Source: Gammaproteobacteria bacterium
Lineage (GTDB): Bacteria > Pseudomonadota > Gammaproteobacteria > Pseudomonadales > Litorivicinaceae
NCBI GenBank assembly: GCA_002717305.1
Contig: PBDH01000050.1
Coordinates: 1 to 17,465 of the forward strand
Direction of reading: 5' to 3'
Length of the DNA: 17,465 bases
Shown here: piece by piece, positions 6,430 to 14,383 of the stretch
Layout of the letters: each line of letters opens with the position of its first letter
How positions within the stretch are numbered: position 1 is the first letter of the stretch
The notes under the pieces: generated by a model
Told to the model about the DNA's origin: nothing
Databases searched by the model: none
Seen by the model: the letters and a program-made list of their open reading frames with translations, nothing else
Made by a program: the position numbers and the translations under genes

Positions 6430-8001
6430 TTAAATCATTTCCGTATATAAATCTTCGGGGGTTTCGACTGCTTCCCACGCCCCTTCATGGACATAGTTAG
6501 CCAAGGCCAAGCTCATAACGCAGTCGTCATGACAGCCATGTTCTGCTTGCATCGCTCCTGTCTCGGTCACGATGTAAGTCAACATTTCCCTAATTGTTGT
6601 TTTGTCGTTGAGTTCCAGCTCGCCTTCACGCATTGCAGCTCGAAGCTGGTCAATGACTAAAGGTTTGGATTTTGCGGTGGTGGTAAATCCGAGCTTAACC
6701 GTTTCTTTATCAGTCGTCTTATCGTGCTGAACCTCAGTGTAGAAATGAGGATAAGCCATGTCCTTGCCCAAACGTGTGCAAGTGAGTATGCCGTGGCTGT
6801 TGTTCTCACAACAAATAAGAGCCTCATTGTAATACGTACCGAGGTGATATAGGACTTCCGCAAAGTAATCTGGATGCACCTGACCACGCCACGTAGCCAC
6901 CTGACGCTTTTTACTATCGAGAACTTGGGCCACAGACCAGTCTCCGTCTTTGATGCCCATAGCAGTATCTGCCCCCACGACATAGCGTTCTCCTTCATCA
7001 TGTTTTCTGTAAATCTGTAATTCACCACGTGAGTGGTTGACCCATTCGTCTGTTTCCAAAGCCAGCCTCTCTTCGAGGTCTCTGGTGTCTTTCAGACATC
7101 CCTGCAGCTGCTCAGGATTGAACACGGGCCGTCCTGTTGTCAGGAAGGCTTCATCTGGCTCAGCTGGGTATTCCTGTTTGAATAAATCGATGCCGTTCTG
7201 CGCTATTTTGCGCCTTCTAAACATCAGCTGTTCGTCATCTAGTTTGTATGTAGCGACTAACTCTTCTTCTTCTGGTGTGCGTTCAAAGTTATCTGGCACT
7301 GCTTCCCTGTAGTCGGGGTCAGTAAACCAAGGAATAAACACTGGCAAATAACCGTTTTTGCCTTCGATTGCACCACGCCATAAATCATAGAAGATGCCTG
7401 AAACACCGTTTGCTGTGCTTTCGATAAATATCGCAGTGCCTCTTGTATTGGGCACTGCTTGCGCCAAACCATTCCAGATTTCTTCTGCTGTGGATTTAGG
7501 CCAGAACGCCAGCTCAGATGCGTGTACGTGCGTTAGCGTTTCACCACGCCCAACGCTGTCACCACCTGCTGTCGCAACGACATAAGAGCTGTCCATAATG
7601 TCGAAAGACAGCTCTCGTCTTGATGAGTATTTGGTGTGCGGCCTAAGTATCTCGGGGCAGTTTTCATGATACCTCTTTGTCATGTCGAACAGCGCACGTG
7701 TACTGTCAGCATGGTGTGTGATTACCATCGCTTTTCGGGCTGTGTTTTGTGAAACGGAAAAGTAAAGATAGCCACCAACATGAGTTGATAGCCCCTGCTG
7801 TCTGGCTTTCAGAATAATAACTCTGACCTTGCCTTCAGCAGCCAGCTGCTTTTTGACTGCAGCTTGTAGTATTCGCTGCGCTGGATTGAGAACCAGTGGC
7901 GCAACCTTGCCTTCTTTGGTTCTGATTTTGAGAGCGGATTTTGCATAGAACGGAAAGTCAGTGAGCAGTTTCTTGCGTACTGCTCTGAGCTTCTTGTCCA
8001 T
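6430..8001 (-). CDS. terL: Terminase large subunit (packaging ATPase/nuclease)
   Basis: The 523-residue motor protein drives DNA into the procapsid and cuts it. ATPase domain: a Walker-A-like KARQQGLST at 65-73, a Walker-B-like stretch THVHASELAFW at 157-167 with catalytic E163, and coupling motif FIESTANG at 192-199. Nuclease domain (RNase H-like): D345 in VVGADTAMG, E399 in CCENN and D492-D493 in CHDDCVMSLALA form the acidic metal site. All expected motifs are present, so it looks intact. The ATG at 8001 lies inside the preceding gene (44 bp overlap) with only a weak AGAAGA upstream, so coupling is likely. Comparison with families of known packaging type (headful, cos or terminal repeat) would be needed to infer the end structure. 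Confidence 0.95.
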   Translation of the reverse strand: MDKKLRAVRKKLLTDFPFYAKSALKIRTKEGKVAPLVLNPAQRILQAAVKKQLAAEGKVRVIILKARQQGLSTHVGGYLYFSVSQNTARKAMVITHHADSTRALFDMTKRYHENCPEILRPHTKYSSRRELSFDIMDSSYVVATAGGDSVGRGETLTHVHASELAFWPKSTAEEIWNGLAQAVPNTRGTAIFIESTANGVSGIFYDLWRGAIEGKNGYLPVFIPWFTDPDYREAVPDNFERTPEEEELVATYKLDDEQLMFRRRKIAQNGIDLFKQEYPAEPDEAFLTTGRPVFNPEQLQGCLKDTRDLEERLALETDEWVNHSRGELQIYRKHDEGERYVVGADTAMGIKDGDWSVAQVLDSKKRQVATWRGQVHPDYFAEVLYHLGTYYNEALICCENNSHGILTCTRLGKDMAYPHFYTEVQHDKTTDKETVKLGFTTTAKSKPLVIDQLRAAMREGELELNDKTTIREMLTYIVTETGAMQAEHGCHDDCVMSLALANYVHEGAWEAVETPEDLYTEMI

Positions 8002-8467
8002 CTTCTTCTATTAGGCTGCTGAGGAAGTCTTCAGCTTTGCTGAGTGCCACCTCGCTCTTAGATGCTGGCTTCTGTTTGGTAAAATCTAGGACAAGTCTGG
8101 CAGCTGCAACACGCTCTCTATTGTCGCCTACCATACGCATAACTTCGACTGCCGTTTCCAGTGCAGCCTTAGCGTACTTATCTTCGATGTCATATTCTTT
8201 TGCCATGATTTCTACTACCTTCTTAGCCTCGGTTTTCACCTTGGCTCTGATTGGTTCTATTTCTTTCTTGCTGTAGCCATCTGGAACACCACGTGGTCTG
8301 CCAGCGTTTTTGCGTGGCTTTCTAGACCATTCACGCCTCAATGCTCGACCCTCTTCGGTCTGCATTAATGTTACAAAATAGTTATTTTTTGGTTTTCGCT
8401 GTGGATGGCTTCCTTGCCCTACTTTGTTTGGGCTTTTCGCTCTTGGCTTGCGTGGCTTTGAACCCAT
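7958..8467 (-). CDS. Putative terminase small subunit
   Basis: The 169-residue protein directly precedes terL and overlaps it by 44 bp, the usual place for the small subunit that recognises packaging sites. Residues 1-60 are very basic (MGSKPRKPRAKSPNKV and on), as expected for a DNA-binding end. The helical core includes KYAKAALETAVEVMRM and ERVAAARLVLDFTKQKPASK (about 118-137), then an acidic C-terminus; the latter motif recurs in phage proteins annotated as small terminases, from memory. An AGAGG at 8474-8478, 6 nt before the ATG at 8467, supports this start even though it makes an 86-bp overlap with the upstream gene. A later Met at 8365 has no ribosome site. The role is inferred from context and composition. 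Confidence 0.7.
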   Translation of the reverse strand: MGSKPRKPRAKSPNKVGQGSHPQRKPKNNYFVTLMQTEEGRALRREWSRKPRKNAGRPRGVPDGYSKKEIEPIRAKVKTEAKKVVEIMAKEYDIEDKYAKAALETAVEVMRMVGDNRERVAAARLVLDFTKQKPASKSEVALSKAEDFLSSLIEEDGQEAQSSTQETAH

Positions 8468-8657
8468 TTATAGCCTCTTCGATTTTGTTAATCACGATTA
8501 CTCTTGTCTTCAGACAATGGACGCAGAATTGCTCTGGTGGGATGCACCTTTTGATGTCATCCAGCACCAGAACCTTTTCGTCATCTGTCAGTGAAGACAC
8601 AGCTAATCGCTCAACGCTTGTGAGTACCCCCACAAGGTCGGTTGCTGATGTCTGCAT
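8382..8657 (-). CDS. Hypothetical protein, 91 aa, overlapping small terminase gene
   Basis: ATG at 8657 has AAGGAG 6 nt upstream, and the gene starts 20 bp after the stop of the 1585-residue gene. The N-terminal 60 residues look helical and mixed in charge (SSLTDDEKVLVLDDIKRC), with C38, C45 and C48 in CIPPEQFCVHCLKT, perhaps half of a metal site. Residues about 67-91 are a Lys/Arg/Ser/Thr/Pro tail (SEKPKQSRARKPSTAKTKK). Its last 86 bases also encode the start of the next protein in another frame; both readings are basic. No family is recognised. The position suggests a packaging accessory, but this is a guess. Confidence 0.72.
   Translation of the reverse strand: MQTSATDLVGVLTSVERLAVSSLTDDEKVLVLDDIKRCIPPEQFCVHCLKTRVIVINKIEEAINGFKATQAKSEKPKQSRARKPSTAKTKK
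8474..8478 (-). promoter_or_regulatory. Ribosome binding site deciding the small terminase start
   Basis: AGAGG lies 6 nt before the ATG at 8467, inside the coding region of the 91-residue gene. It favours the long start over the internal Met at 8365, which has no such site. Confidence 0.6.
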
Positions 8658-8677
8658 CAGGTTCTCCTTGATGTTTG

Positions 8678-11600
8678 TTAAGCTGCGCTGCTGAGTGCGC
8701 CTGAGCCTAGCGACAGGATGCCTTTTTCTTCTTCGTCACCATCCATGCCCATAAGCAAGCTAGTCATGCCAGCTGCACCAACCATTGCTGCGATTGAATG
8801 GAAGGTTATGAACTTAGATACTGGGCTGTTATTCACAAACCTGCGCACATAAGCAGCCACCTCTGGATGGTGCTTTTTCATGTAATCAGGACTTGTCATA
8901 TACATTGCTAGAGCATCTGCAGATAGCTCAGCTGGTTTGTAAACATACTCCAACTGCCGCTTCATCTGTGGCAAAATAGTAGACATCTCAGTCATATCAT
9001 GACCGTTATCGAACATCTGTTGAAGATATTGTTCAGCGAACTCTGTGAACTCCGAATATTCGCCCATGTAGGCAAATTCCATTGCGTTAGGTATTTTGAG
9101 ACTTACACCAAGTTTTTGTGATGTATTCAAAAGCCCAGCCATGTTTTTGTCGATGCTTTGCCAATGCTGAGGCCGTCTCTCACGACTGACTGCTTCTAGC
9201 TTCTTCAGCAGCTCCTTACCCTTTGCTCTGTCTTCTGGCGTTATAGTTTTGCCATCTTCATATTTGCTAGTGGCGAGGGTTGTTTGGTCTTGTGTTTCTT
9301 TCAGACCGCCAACGGCATATCTCAAGCCGCTTTGCTCTTCGATTGCGTGACCTAATTCATGCATAAAAGTGTCGAGCCAAGACCTGCCGCCAATGTTACT
9401 GATTGGACGCATCTCTATTTTGCCATCCCCAACATTATTGGTAGGTGAGCTATACCTGCCCAACGGGCCGCTAAATATAAAGTCAAACGCTTGGACGAGC
9501 TGTGGGAATATCGTTTCAATCTCTTGGGCAGATAATCCACGACCATTAAGGCCAGCTTGAACCAACGAGGCAGTCTCCCGACCTTCTGGGTCGAGCAGCT
9601 TCACCGCTTTAGGCATAGCCTTGTCGATTGTTTCTTCACCGCTGCGTTTTAAAGATTTAGTTAGACGTGAGATTAAGTCACTAGCTGTTGCAGCAGCCAA
9701 AGCATCATTGTCAAAGTTTATTCTGAGTTCTGTGTCTTGGTCTTCGTTTATTCCTTCGGCAGTTCGAAGAAGTGGTCTGGAAGGTTCGCTTCCAACTCTG
9801 CGTCTATCTCCTGCTCTGGATAGGCTATCGCCAGATAAGTCTCTTGTGTCGGAACTACTCCCAGCTCCTTCAGGTGCTGGATTATCTCGTCCTTGTCCTT
9901 CCCATGCGGCCCTGTTAATACCCCCTGCTGCATCGAATATCTCCTGTCTAGCTTGGTCTATTGTTATATCACCTGCGTCATATCTTTTCCAGATATTTGC
10001 TATGGTTTCTTGGTTTTTCTTCTGCCCTTTATAGGCTGGTGTAAACAGACCTCTAACAGCTTCCCAAGTGATGGATTGCATCTCTCTTGGCAGCACTCCT
10101 GCCTCTGCAGCTGCTTGCCTGTACGCTTCAGCATAAAGACCATAAGAACCAACAGCACCAGTGATTGAAGACTTGCCGCCAGCTTTGAAGTTTTCCATCA
10201 CTTCTTGATGGTTTCCTGAGAAAGGACGCAAGTGACCAGCTGCCACTGCATGGGTATCGATAGTGACATCACCTTGGTCAGACATAGGGCTGAGAATATT
10301 GTTATAGAAGCTGCGCACCTTGTGCATCATGCCGAGCTGCTCATCGATATTCTCACGTGAGCCGTTTTCGATGATATTGATGGCTTTTTTGATATCACCA
10401 AAGCCGTTCCAAGCTGTGCCTGACTTTTCGCCTTTTGTAGTCATCTGGAAATCAATTAAATCACCTTCTGGTGTAATGACCCTATGTCCACCCTCTGGAT
10501 TGTTTACCTCATCCCAGAAACGAATGAAGATAGCCTTTTGAACAGAGTTCATCTCCTGAAACTGCTTATCCTTCATATTTTTAAGGTCGAGCTTCAGCAT
10601 TTTTTGCGGCAATGGGTTTTGCTTTTTAATCATACGCCTGAACGCTGATGCCATTTTTTTGTCGAAGATATCTGTTGGCTTAATCTGGTTATAAGCATCA
10701 AGAGTTCTGATGCCTAAATCGTAGTTCATATACCAGTCTTTTTGTGGTGACAGAGATGCCATCACACCAGCCACCTGATGAAGTGCCAGACCATATTTGT
10801 CAGCTGCTTGCTGGCTTAGTCTGTTTGCGCCTACATACCATTGTCTTGCCCGTTCACGATATTCAGGGCTGACACTTTTATACAGGTGCAATAGGTTGTT
10901 TTTGATGTGGTCTACAAAGATTTGGTCATCAGGTCTATTGTCGCCTTTCTGCCGTTCACCTTTGATGCCTAGATAGTTCATAACTTTTGGCAGTAATTTG
11001 CCGCCCAAGTCTGAGTTCAATATTGCATCAGAACCAATCTGCAAAGGCTCTCCAGCCAAAGCATCTTCTGTTGCTCTTACAGCAGTTGGCCTTCTGGGAG
11101 ATATCCGCATTGGGTCGTTGAATGCCTCAGCTGTAAAAAGCTCGCCAACTGGTTGGTCAGCTGACGTTTCAAACTTTTTTCCTGATTGCTGCTGCCTCAC
11201 TCTGTCTAGGTACTTGTTAAGGTACTTCGTCACATTGCCTTTATTGTCTGCCAATGCTGCTGCACCGTTCACAATACGCTCAGCTGCTTCGACTGGGTTG
11301 CGACCTAAATCAAGTGTCAGGTCACGTAAAGCATCCTCAACCAAACTTCTATCGTTAGCACTTATGTCTTGGTCGCCAGCTACCTGTCGCCTAAGAGTGT
11401 CTATTCTGGCTCTGTTGTCATCTATGCCTTGCTGTCTCCGAGCTGCATCTAATGGATTGCCTTCTGGATAGACTGGGATAGTTAATCTGGGTATTCCACC
11501 AGAAGTCTGGTTATTGACAGCAATGCCCTGCTTCTGAACTTCTTCAGCAATTCTTGCAATGATATTCCTGATATTATCTACACGCTGATTAGTGCCCTTC

Positions 11601-13435
11601 ACGCTTTTTATCAGCTGTTCGAGCTGTGGCTTGATGTCCTGATGCTCAGGCATTTGTGCCATGCGTTCAGCTACTGCCACTTGCTGTTGTCTATCCAAGC
11701 CTGTGCTTTCGAATACTTGGCCTACTGGAGCAGCCATATTAGTAACTGGTCGGTTAGCTTCGAAGTCCTGCCTGTCTAGCTTCTCTTGTGTTTCTCTTGC
11801 AGCAGTACGGTCTTGGTTCTGTGCATCTAAAGCTGCTCGAACAGACGGAGATTGTGTTTCACGAACACCAGTATTGTCTCTGTTTTGTCTGATGTAGTTA
11901 GCCACATTGCTGCGTTTGCCTGTAAGCGCATCGATAGCCCGACCACCAACCACTGCGCCAGCTTGAGCTGCAGTAAGAGCTGGGTTTACAGCAAACAGAC
12001 CGCCAGTCAAAGCCAGCTTAGCTGGAGCTTCGATAGCTTTTCTAACAGCGTAACCTTGCCCTAATTCCAGAGGATTAAGCAAGTCAGTAACACGGGAAAC
12101 GCCACCTTTCAGCCCTTGATTGTGTAAGGCGGTCAGCTCGTTACCTTCACGCATGAGAGATAGCAGACGCTGGCCTTCACTTGTATTTCCTACAAGCTGG
12201 TCTACAGCGTTAAACTGTTCTCTTGTGACTGTACCTTTGGTTTTGTTTCTAGCGTTACGTAGACCTGTTTTTGCGAGGTTTTTTAACCGCTTTGTTTCTT
12301 CTGTATCTGTCTTTGCATCTGGCTTGAGGCTTTTGCCGAGGGCTGTTTCCTCAGTCTTTATTTCTTCAGCAATGCTGACATGAGCATCATCGAGCAAAGC
12401 TCGTGCGCCTTTTGGGTTCATCGGCTGAGATACATTGCCAGTATTGAAGTCATTGTTTTTGGCTGTAGCGTCTAAGCGTCTGGCAAGATTACCAGCTGCT
12501 TCCATGTCGTCAGGAGCTGTAAGACCGCCAGCTGTAGCAAGCTCTGTGCCTGTTCTAAGGCCAGTACCTGCGCCAAAGCCACCAACTGCACCAGCTGCTG
12601 CTTGGTCAGCTGCCTGAACTGGGTCGAAGCCAGCTTCCGTGCCAACTGTTTCAGCTGCGTACTGTAATGGGTTCTGAATAGCTTCAGTTCCAGATTCTCT
12701 TGCACCAGCTCCAACTACACGCTGGGCCGCGTTACCTACGTTCTGACCAAATACGCCTTTAGCACCAAAGCGTTCAGCTGTTGCAATACCAGCTGCAGCT
12801 ACCGCAGCGACAGCTAAGTCTTCTGGCGTTACTTGTGTGCGACCATCATTTTCTGCTCGCTTTTCTGCGATTGGTGAAACATAACTTGCAAAGTAAGCTG
12901 GTGCGCTAATCATAGCAGCTGCCATGTCTGGCAAACTGGTCACTGCTGCCTCACCCATAAAGGCAAGGACGTTCTGTGGTGTGGGGTTAGACTTAACTTC
13001 ATTCCACGGTGTCAGTGGCTGGTAGTTTAGTGCTTTCCTGTTCTTCGCCAGATAGTCAGCTGCGTTTTCAAACTCTTTGCCTGTAAACCCAAGTGGATTT
13101 ACGTTGCCAGATGGAAGGTCTTTTTCATCCATCATCCGCATATTTTTAAGGTCACTAAACTGAAACCCATCATCGCCTGTAGGCAGATATAAACGTGGGT
13201 TCTCATAGCCAGTCAGTGCTTTGTTTACGGTAGGCATAAAGTCAGTGATGCCCTCGCCCATAGCGTAGACCCTGTCCATCATACCTTTGCCTAATGTTCC
13301 TATAACACTAGGCTGTTCTGGAGCAGCGGCTGGCTGTCTTTGTTGCTGTATCATCTGAGCGATACGAGACGCAGCGGCAGTGTCTCCTGCAGCATCTGCA
13401 TTACGCAGTGCTTGCAAAAGCTGGTTCATGTCCAT
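8678..13435 (-). CDS. Very large internal virion (polyvalent-type) protein with zincin metalloprotease motif
   Basis: At 1585 residues this is the biggest product. Regions seen: residues 1-40 Gln/Ala-rich; 155-300 with hydrophobic, Gly/Ala-rich segments (for example 157-190, 207-220 and 278-292) like those of proteins ejected into the host; 470-505 another such segment; 575-750 helical; 835-1165 a folded domain with RQWYVGANRLSQ, GVMASLSPQKDWYMN, VTIDTHAVAAGHLRP and ITWEAVRGLF, which I believe matches a domain of large phage proteins listed as DUF7178 (memory only); 1168-1240 a disordered Gly/Ser/Asp/Arg linker; 1350-1530 a zinc-protease-like domain with HELGH at 1359-1363 and a possible third ligand in AELSADALAMYM (E1503 or D1507); and a hydrophobic stretch at 1542-1563. 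AGGAG lies 6 nt before the ATG. DNA ejection and host modification are inferred roles. The linker DNA encodes a second gene in another frame. Confidence 0.8.
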   Translation of the reverse strand: MDMNQLLQALRNADAAGDTAAASRIAQMIQQQRQPAAAPEQPSVIGTLGKGMMDRVYAMGEGITDFMPTVNKALTGYENPRLYLPTGDDGFQFSDLKNMRMMDEKDLPSGNVNPLGFTGKEFENAADYLAKNRKALNYQPLTPWNEVKSNPTPQNVLAFMGEAAVTSLPDMAAAMISAPAYFASYVSPIAEKRAENDGRTQVTPEDLAVAAVAAAGIATAERFGAKGVFGQNVGNAAQRVVGAGARESGTEAIQNPLQYAAETVGTEAGFDPVQAADQAAAGAVGGFGAGTGLRTGTELATAGGLTAPDDMEAAGNLARRLDATAKNNDFNTGNVSQPMNPKGARALLDDAHVSIAEEIKTEETALGKSLKPDAKTDTEETKRLKNLAKTGLRNARNKTKGTVTREQFNAVDQLVGNTSEGQRLLSLMREGNELTALHNQGLKGGVSRVTDLLNPLELGQGYAVRKAIEAPAKLALTGGLFAVNPALTAAQAGAVVGGRAIDALTGKRSNVANYIRQNRDNTGVRETQSPSVRAALDAQNQDRTAARETQEKLDRQDFEANRPVTNMAAPVGQVFESTGLDRQQQVAVAERMAQMPEHQDIKPQLEQLIKSVKGTNQRVDNIRNIIARIAEEVQKQGIAVNNQTSGGIPRLTIPVYPEGNPLDAARRQQGIDDNRARIDTLRRQVAGDQDISANDRSLVEDALRDLTLDLGRNPVEAAERIVNGAAALADNKGNVTKYLNKYLDRVRQQQSGKKFETSADQPVGELFTAEAFNDPMRISPRRPTAVRATEDALAGEPLQIGSDAILNSDLGGKLLPKVMNYLGIKGERQKGDNRPDDQIFVDHIKNNLLHLYKSVSPEYRERARQWYVGANRLSQQAADKYGLALHQVAGVMASLSPQKDWYMNYDLGIRTLDAYNQIKPTDIFDKKMASAFRRMIKKQNPLPQKMLKLDLKNMKDKQFQEMNSVQKAIFIRFWDEVNNPEGGHRVITPEGDLIDFQMTTKGEKSGTAWNGFGDIKKAINIIENGSRENIDEQLGMMHKVRSFYNNILSPMSDQGDVTIDTHAVAAGHLRPFSGNHQEVMENFKAGGKSSITGAVGSYGLYAEAYRQAAAEAGVLPREMQSITWEAVRGLFTPAYKGQKKNQETIANIWKRYDAGDITIDQARQEIFDAAGGINRAAWEGQGRDNPAPEGAGSSSDTRDLSGDSLSRAGDRRRVGSEPSRPLLRTAEGINEDQDTELRINFDNDALAAATASDLISRLTKSLKRSGEETIDKAMPKAVKLLDPEGRETASLVQAGLNGRGLSAQEIETIFPQLVQAFDFIFSGPLGRYSSPTNNVGDGKIEMRPISNIGGRSWLDTFMHELGHAIEEQSGLRYAVGGLKETQDQTTLATSKYEDGKTITPEDRAKGKELLKKLEAVSRERRPQHWQSIDKNMAGLLNTSQKLGVSLKIPNAMEFAYMGEYSEFTEFAEQYLQQMFDNGHDMTEMSTILPQMKRQLEYVYKPAELSADALAMYMTSPDYMKKHHPEVAAYVRRFVNNSPVSKFITFHSIAAMVGAAGMTSLLMGMDGDEEEKGILSLGSGALSSAA
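9748..9933 (-). CDS. Nested overprinted gene, 61 aa, inside the 1585-aa gene
   Basis: This ATG-to-TAA frame lies wholly within the large gene, same strand, different frame. It has a strong ribosome site of its own: AGGAG at 9941-9945, 7 nt before the ATG. The product is acidic and protein-like: MQQGVLTGPHGKDKDEIIQH, then LKELGVVPTQETYLAIAYPE (21-40), then IDAELEANLPDHFFELP (43-59). The core pattern, Y-L-x-x-A-Y-P followed by D-AELEA-x-LP, resembles small stand-alone phage proteins I remember (YLALAYP...AELEAELP). In the host frame the same DNA encodes only the disordered linker between two folded domains (residues about 1168-1230), the kind of place where a second frame can evolve. Function unknown; co-expression with the large protein suggests a related job. 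Confidence 0.72.
   Translation of the reverse strand: MQQGVLTGPHGKDKDEIIQHLKELGVVPTQETYLAIAYPEQEIDAELEANLPDHFFELPKE
9941..9945 (-). promoter_or_regulatory. Internal ribosome binding site for nested 61-aa gene
   Basis: The minus strand reads ACAGGAG, then ATATTCG, then ATG. The core AGGAG with 7 nt spacing lies in the middle of the 1585-codon gene, where no initiation signal is needed for the main frame. It is the main support for the nested start. Confidence 0.7.
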
Positions 13436-13444
13436 GCCATGCTC

Positions 13445-14371
13445 CTATGGTTGCGGATTAAGGTATTTCTGCACTAGAGCGTCATCATCACTGGTGGGCT
13501 GCTGTGGAGTAGTCGGTAATGGGTCTCCCATCACATCTTCAAAGTCATATCCTGCAGCTTCATATTCATTTTTCAGTGCTTGGATAACTCTGAGATAATG
13601 CGTCTTGATGCGCATCACGTTGTCATAAAGCTGCCTTGGGCTTTGTTTCTGTGACAAGCTACCAAGTGCAGAGTTAAGTAACACCAATTCCTGATTAGAC
13701 ACTTGGCCCAAAGCACCTCCTGTTGGACTATCGTTTCGCATCTGCTGCAATCTATCGAAACCAATGTTTGACTTGATTGTGTCAGTTAGTGCTTGGAAGT
13801 CAGCTGCAGGAGTTCCAGCAAACATCTCGCCCATAGTCGTAGTGCCGAGGCCAGTGACGTTATTGCGGAAGTCTCCGTCACCTTCGAACACGCCAGTCTG
13901 TTCATTTAAACCATGACCGACAGCAATCATATTCAATGCTCTGTCTAAGTCTTGAATCACGATTGCATTATAAGGTGATGCAGTCTTTTTCCCCTGTCCT
14001 TTGCCTTTCATAGCTTTCTGGCCTAGAGCGTCACGATACTGGCCCATGACTTTGGCGTTATATTCTCTTAGTGCATTACTGCGATTTAAATCCTGTATTC
14101 TGCCGTATTCTTCTGTGCCTTTTTCGATAGCGTTAAGACCACCTTGCGAAGCACCACCTGCTATCTGACCACCGACACGCATAAGCATCTCGTTTGTGCC
14201 TATCCTTTGTGAAGGCAGAGCCAGTGGTGCGCCTGAGCGAGCGTTTGGAGCTGTCAGTATCGGTGGAGGCATATTCATACCCATTGCAGCAGCTGGGTTA
14301 GATAGGATGCCGCCATTCATATTAGGATAAACTGGAATATTGACCCTCATTGGGTCTAGTAATTGATACAT
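13445..14371 (-). CDS. Internal virion / DNA-transfer-like protein, 308 aa
   Basis: ATG at 14371 has AGGGG 6 nt upstream, 12 bp after the previous stop. The N-terminal 60 residues are Pro/Met/Asn-rich and probably flexible. Residues about 66-125 look helical and end in a basic Gly/Lys stretch. Residues 199-240 carry TIKSNIGFDRLQQMRNDSPT and GGALGQVSNQELVLLNSALG, a segment I recognise from many phage internal virion or DNA-injection proteins, where SPTGGALG-x-VS is highly conserved; its function there is unknown. The C-terminus is Pro/Gln/Asp-rich. Placed between another internal-type protein and the giant protein, it probably belongs to the same ejected complex, like P22 gp7/gp20/gp16 or T7 gp14-16. 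This is an analogy of position, not shown homology. Confidence 0.7.
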   Translation of the reverse strand: MYQLLDPMRVNIPVYPNMNGGILSNPAAAMGMNMPPPILTAPNARSGAPLALPSQRIGTNEMLMRVGGQIAGGASQGGLNAIEKGTEEYGRIQDLNRSNALREYNAKVMGQYRDALGQKAMKGKGQGKKTASPYNAIVIQDLDRALNMIAVGHGLNEQTGVFEGDGDFRNNVTGLGTTTMGEMFAGTPAADFQALTDTIKSNIGFDRLQQMRNDSPTGGALGQVSNQELVLLNSALGSLSQKQSPRQLYDNVMRIKTHYLRVIQALKNEYEAAGYDFEDVMGDPLPTTPQQPTSDDDALVQKYLNPQP

Positions 14372-14383
14372 ATTCAGCCCCTG

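Noticed and set aside
6657..7028. 123-codon minus-strand frame inside the large terminase gene
   Set aside because: GTG start, Arg/Ile/Leu/Trp-biased shadow composition, no ribosome site, and it covers conserved nuclease motifs of the terminase.
8365..8381. Alternative start of the small terminase at Met 35
   Set aside because: It would remove the 86-bp overlap but has no ribosome site, whereas the start at 8467 has AGAGG at 6 nt.
12472..12714. Eighty-codon minus-strand frame inside the giant gene
   Set aside because: It starts at TTG without a ribosome site, and its Leu/Gln repeats are the frame shadow of an Ala-rich segment, unlike the nested frame at 9748-9933.
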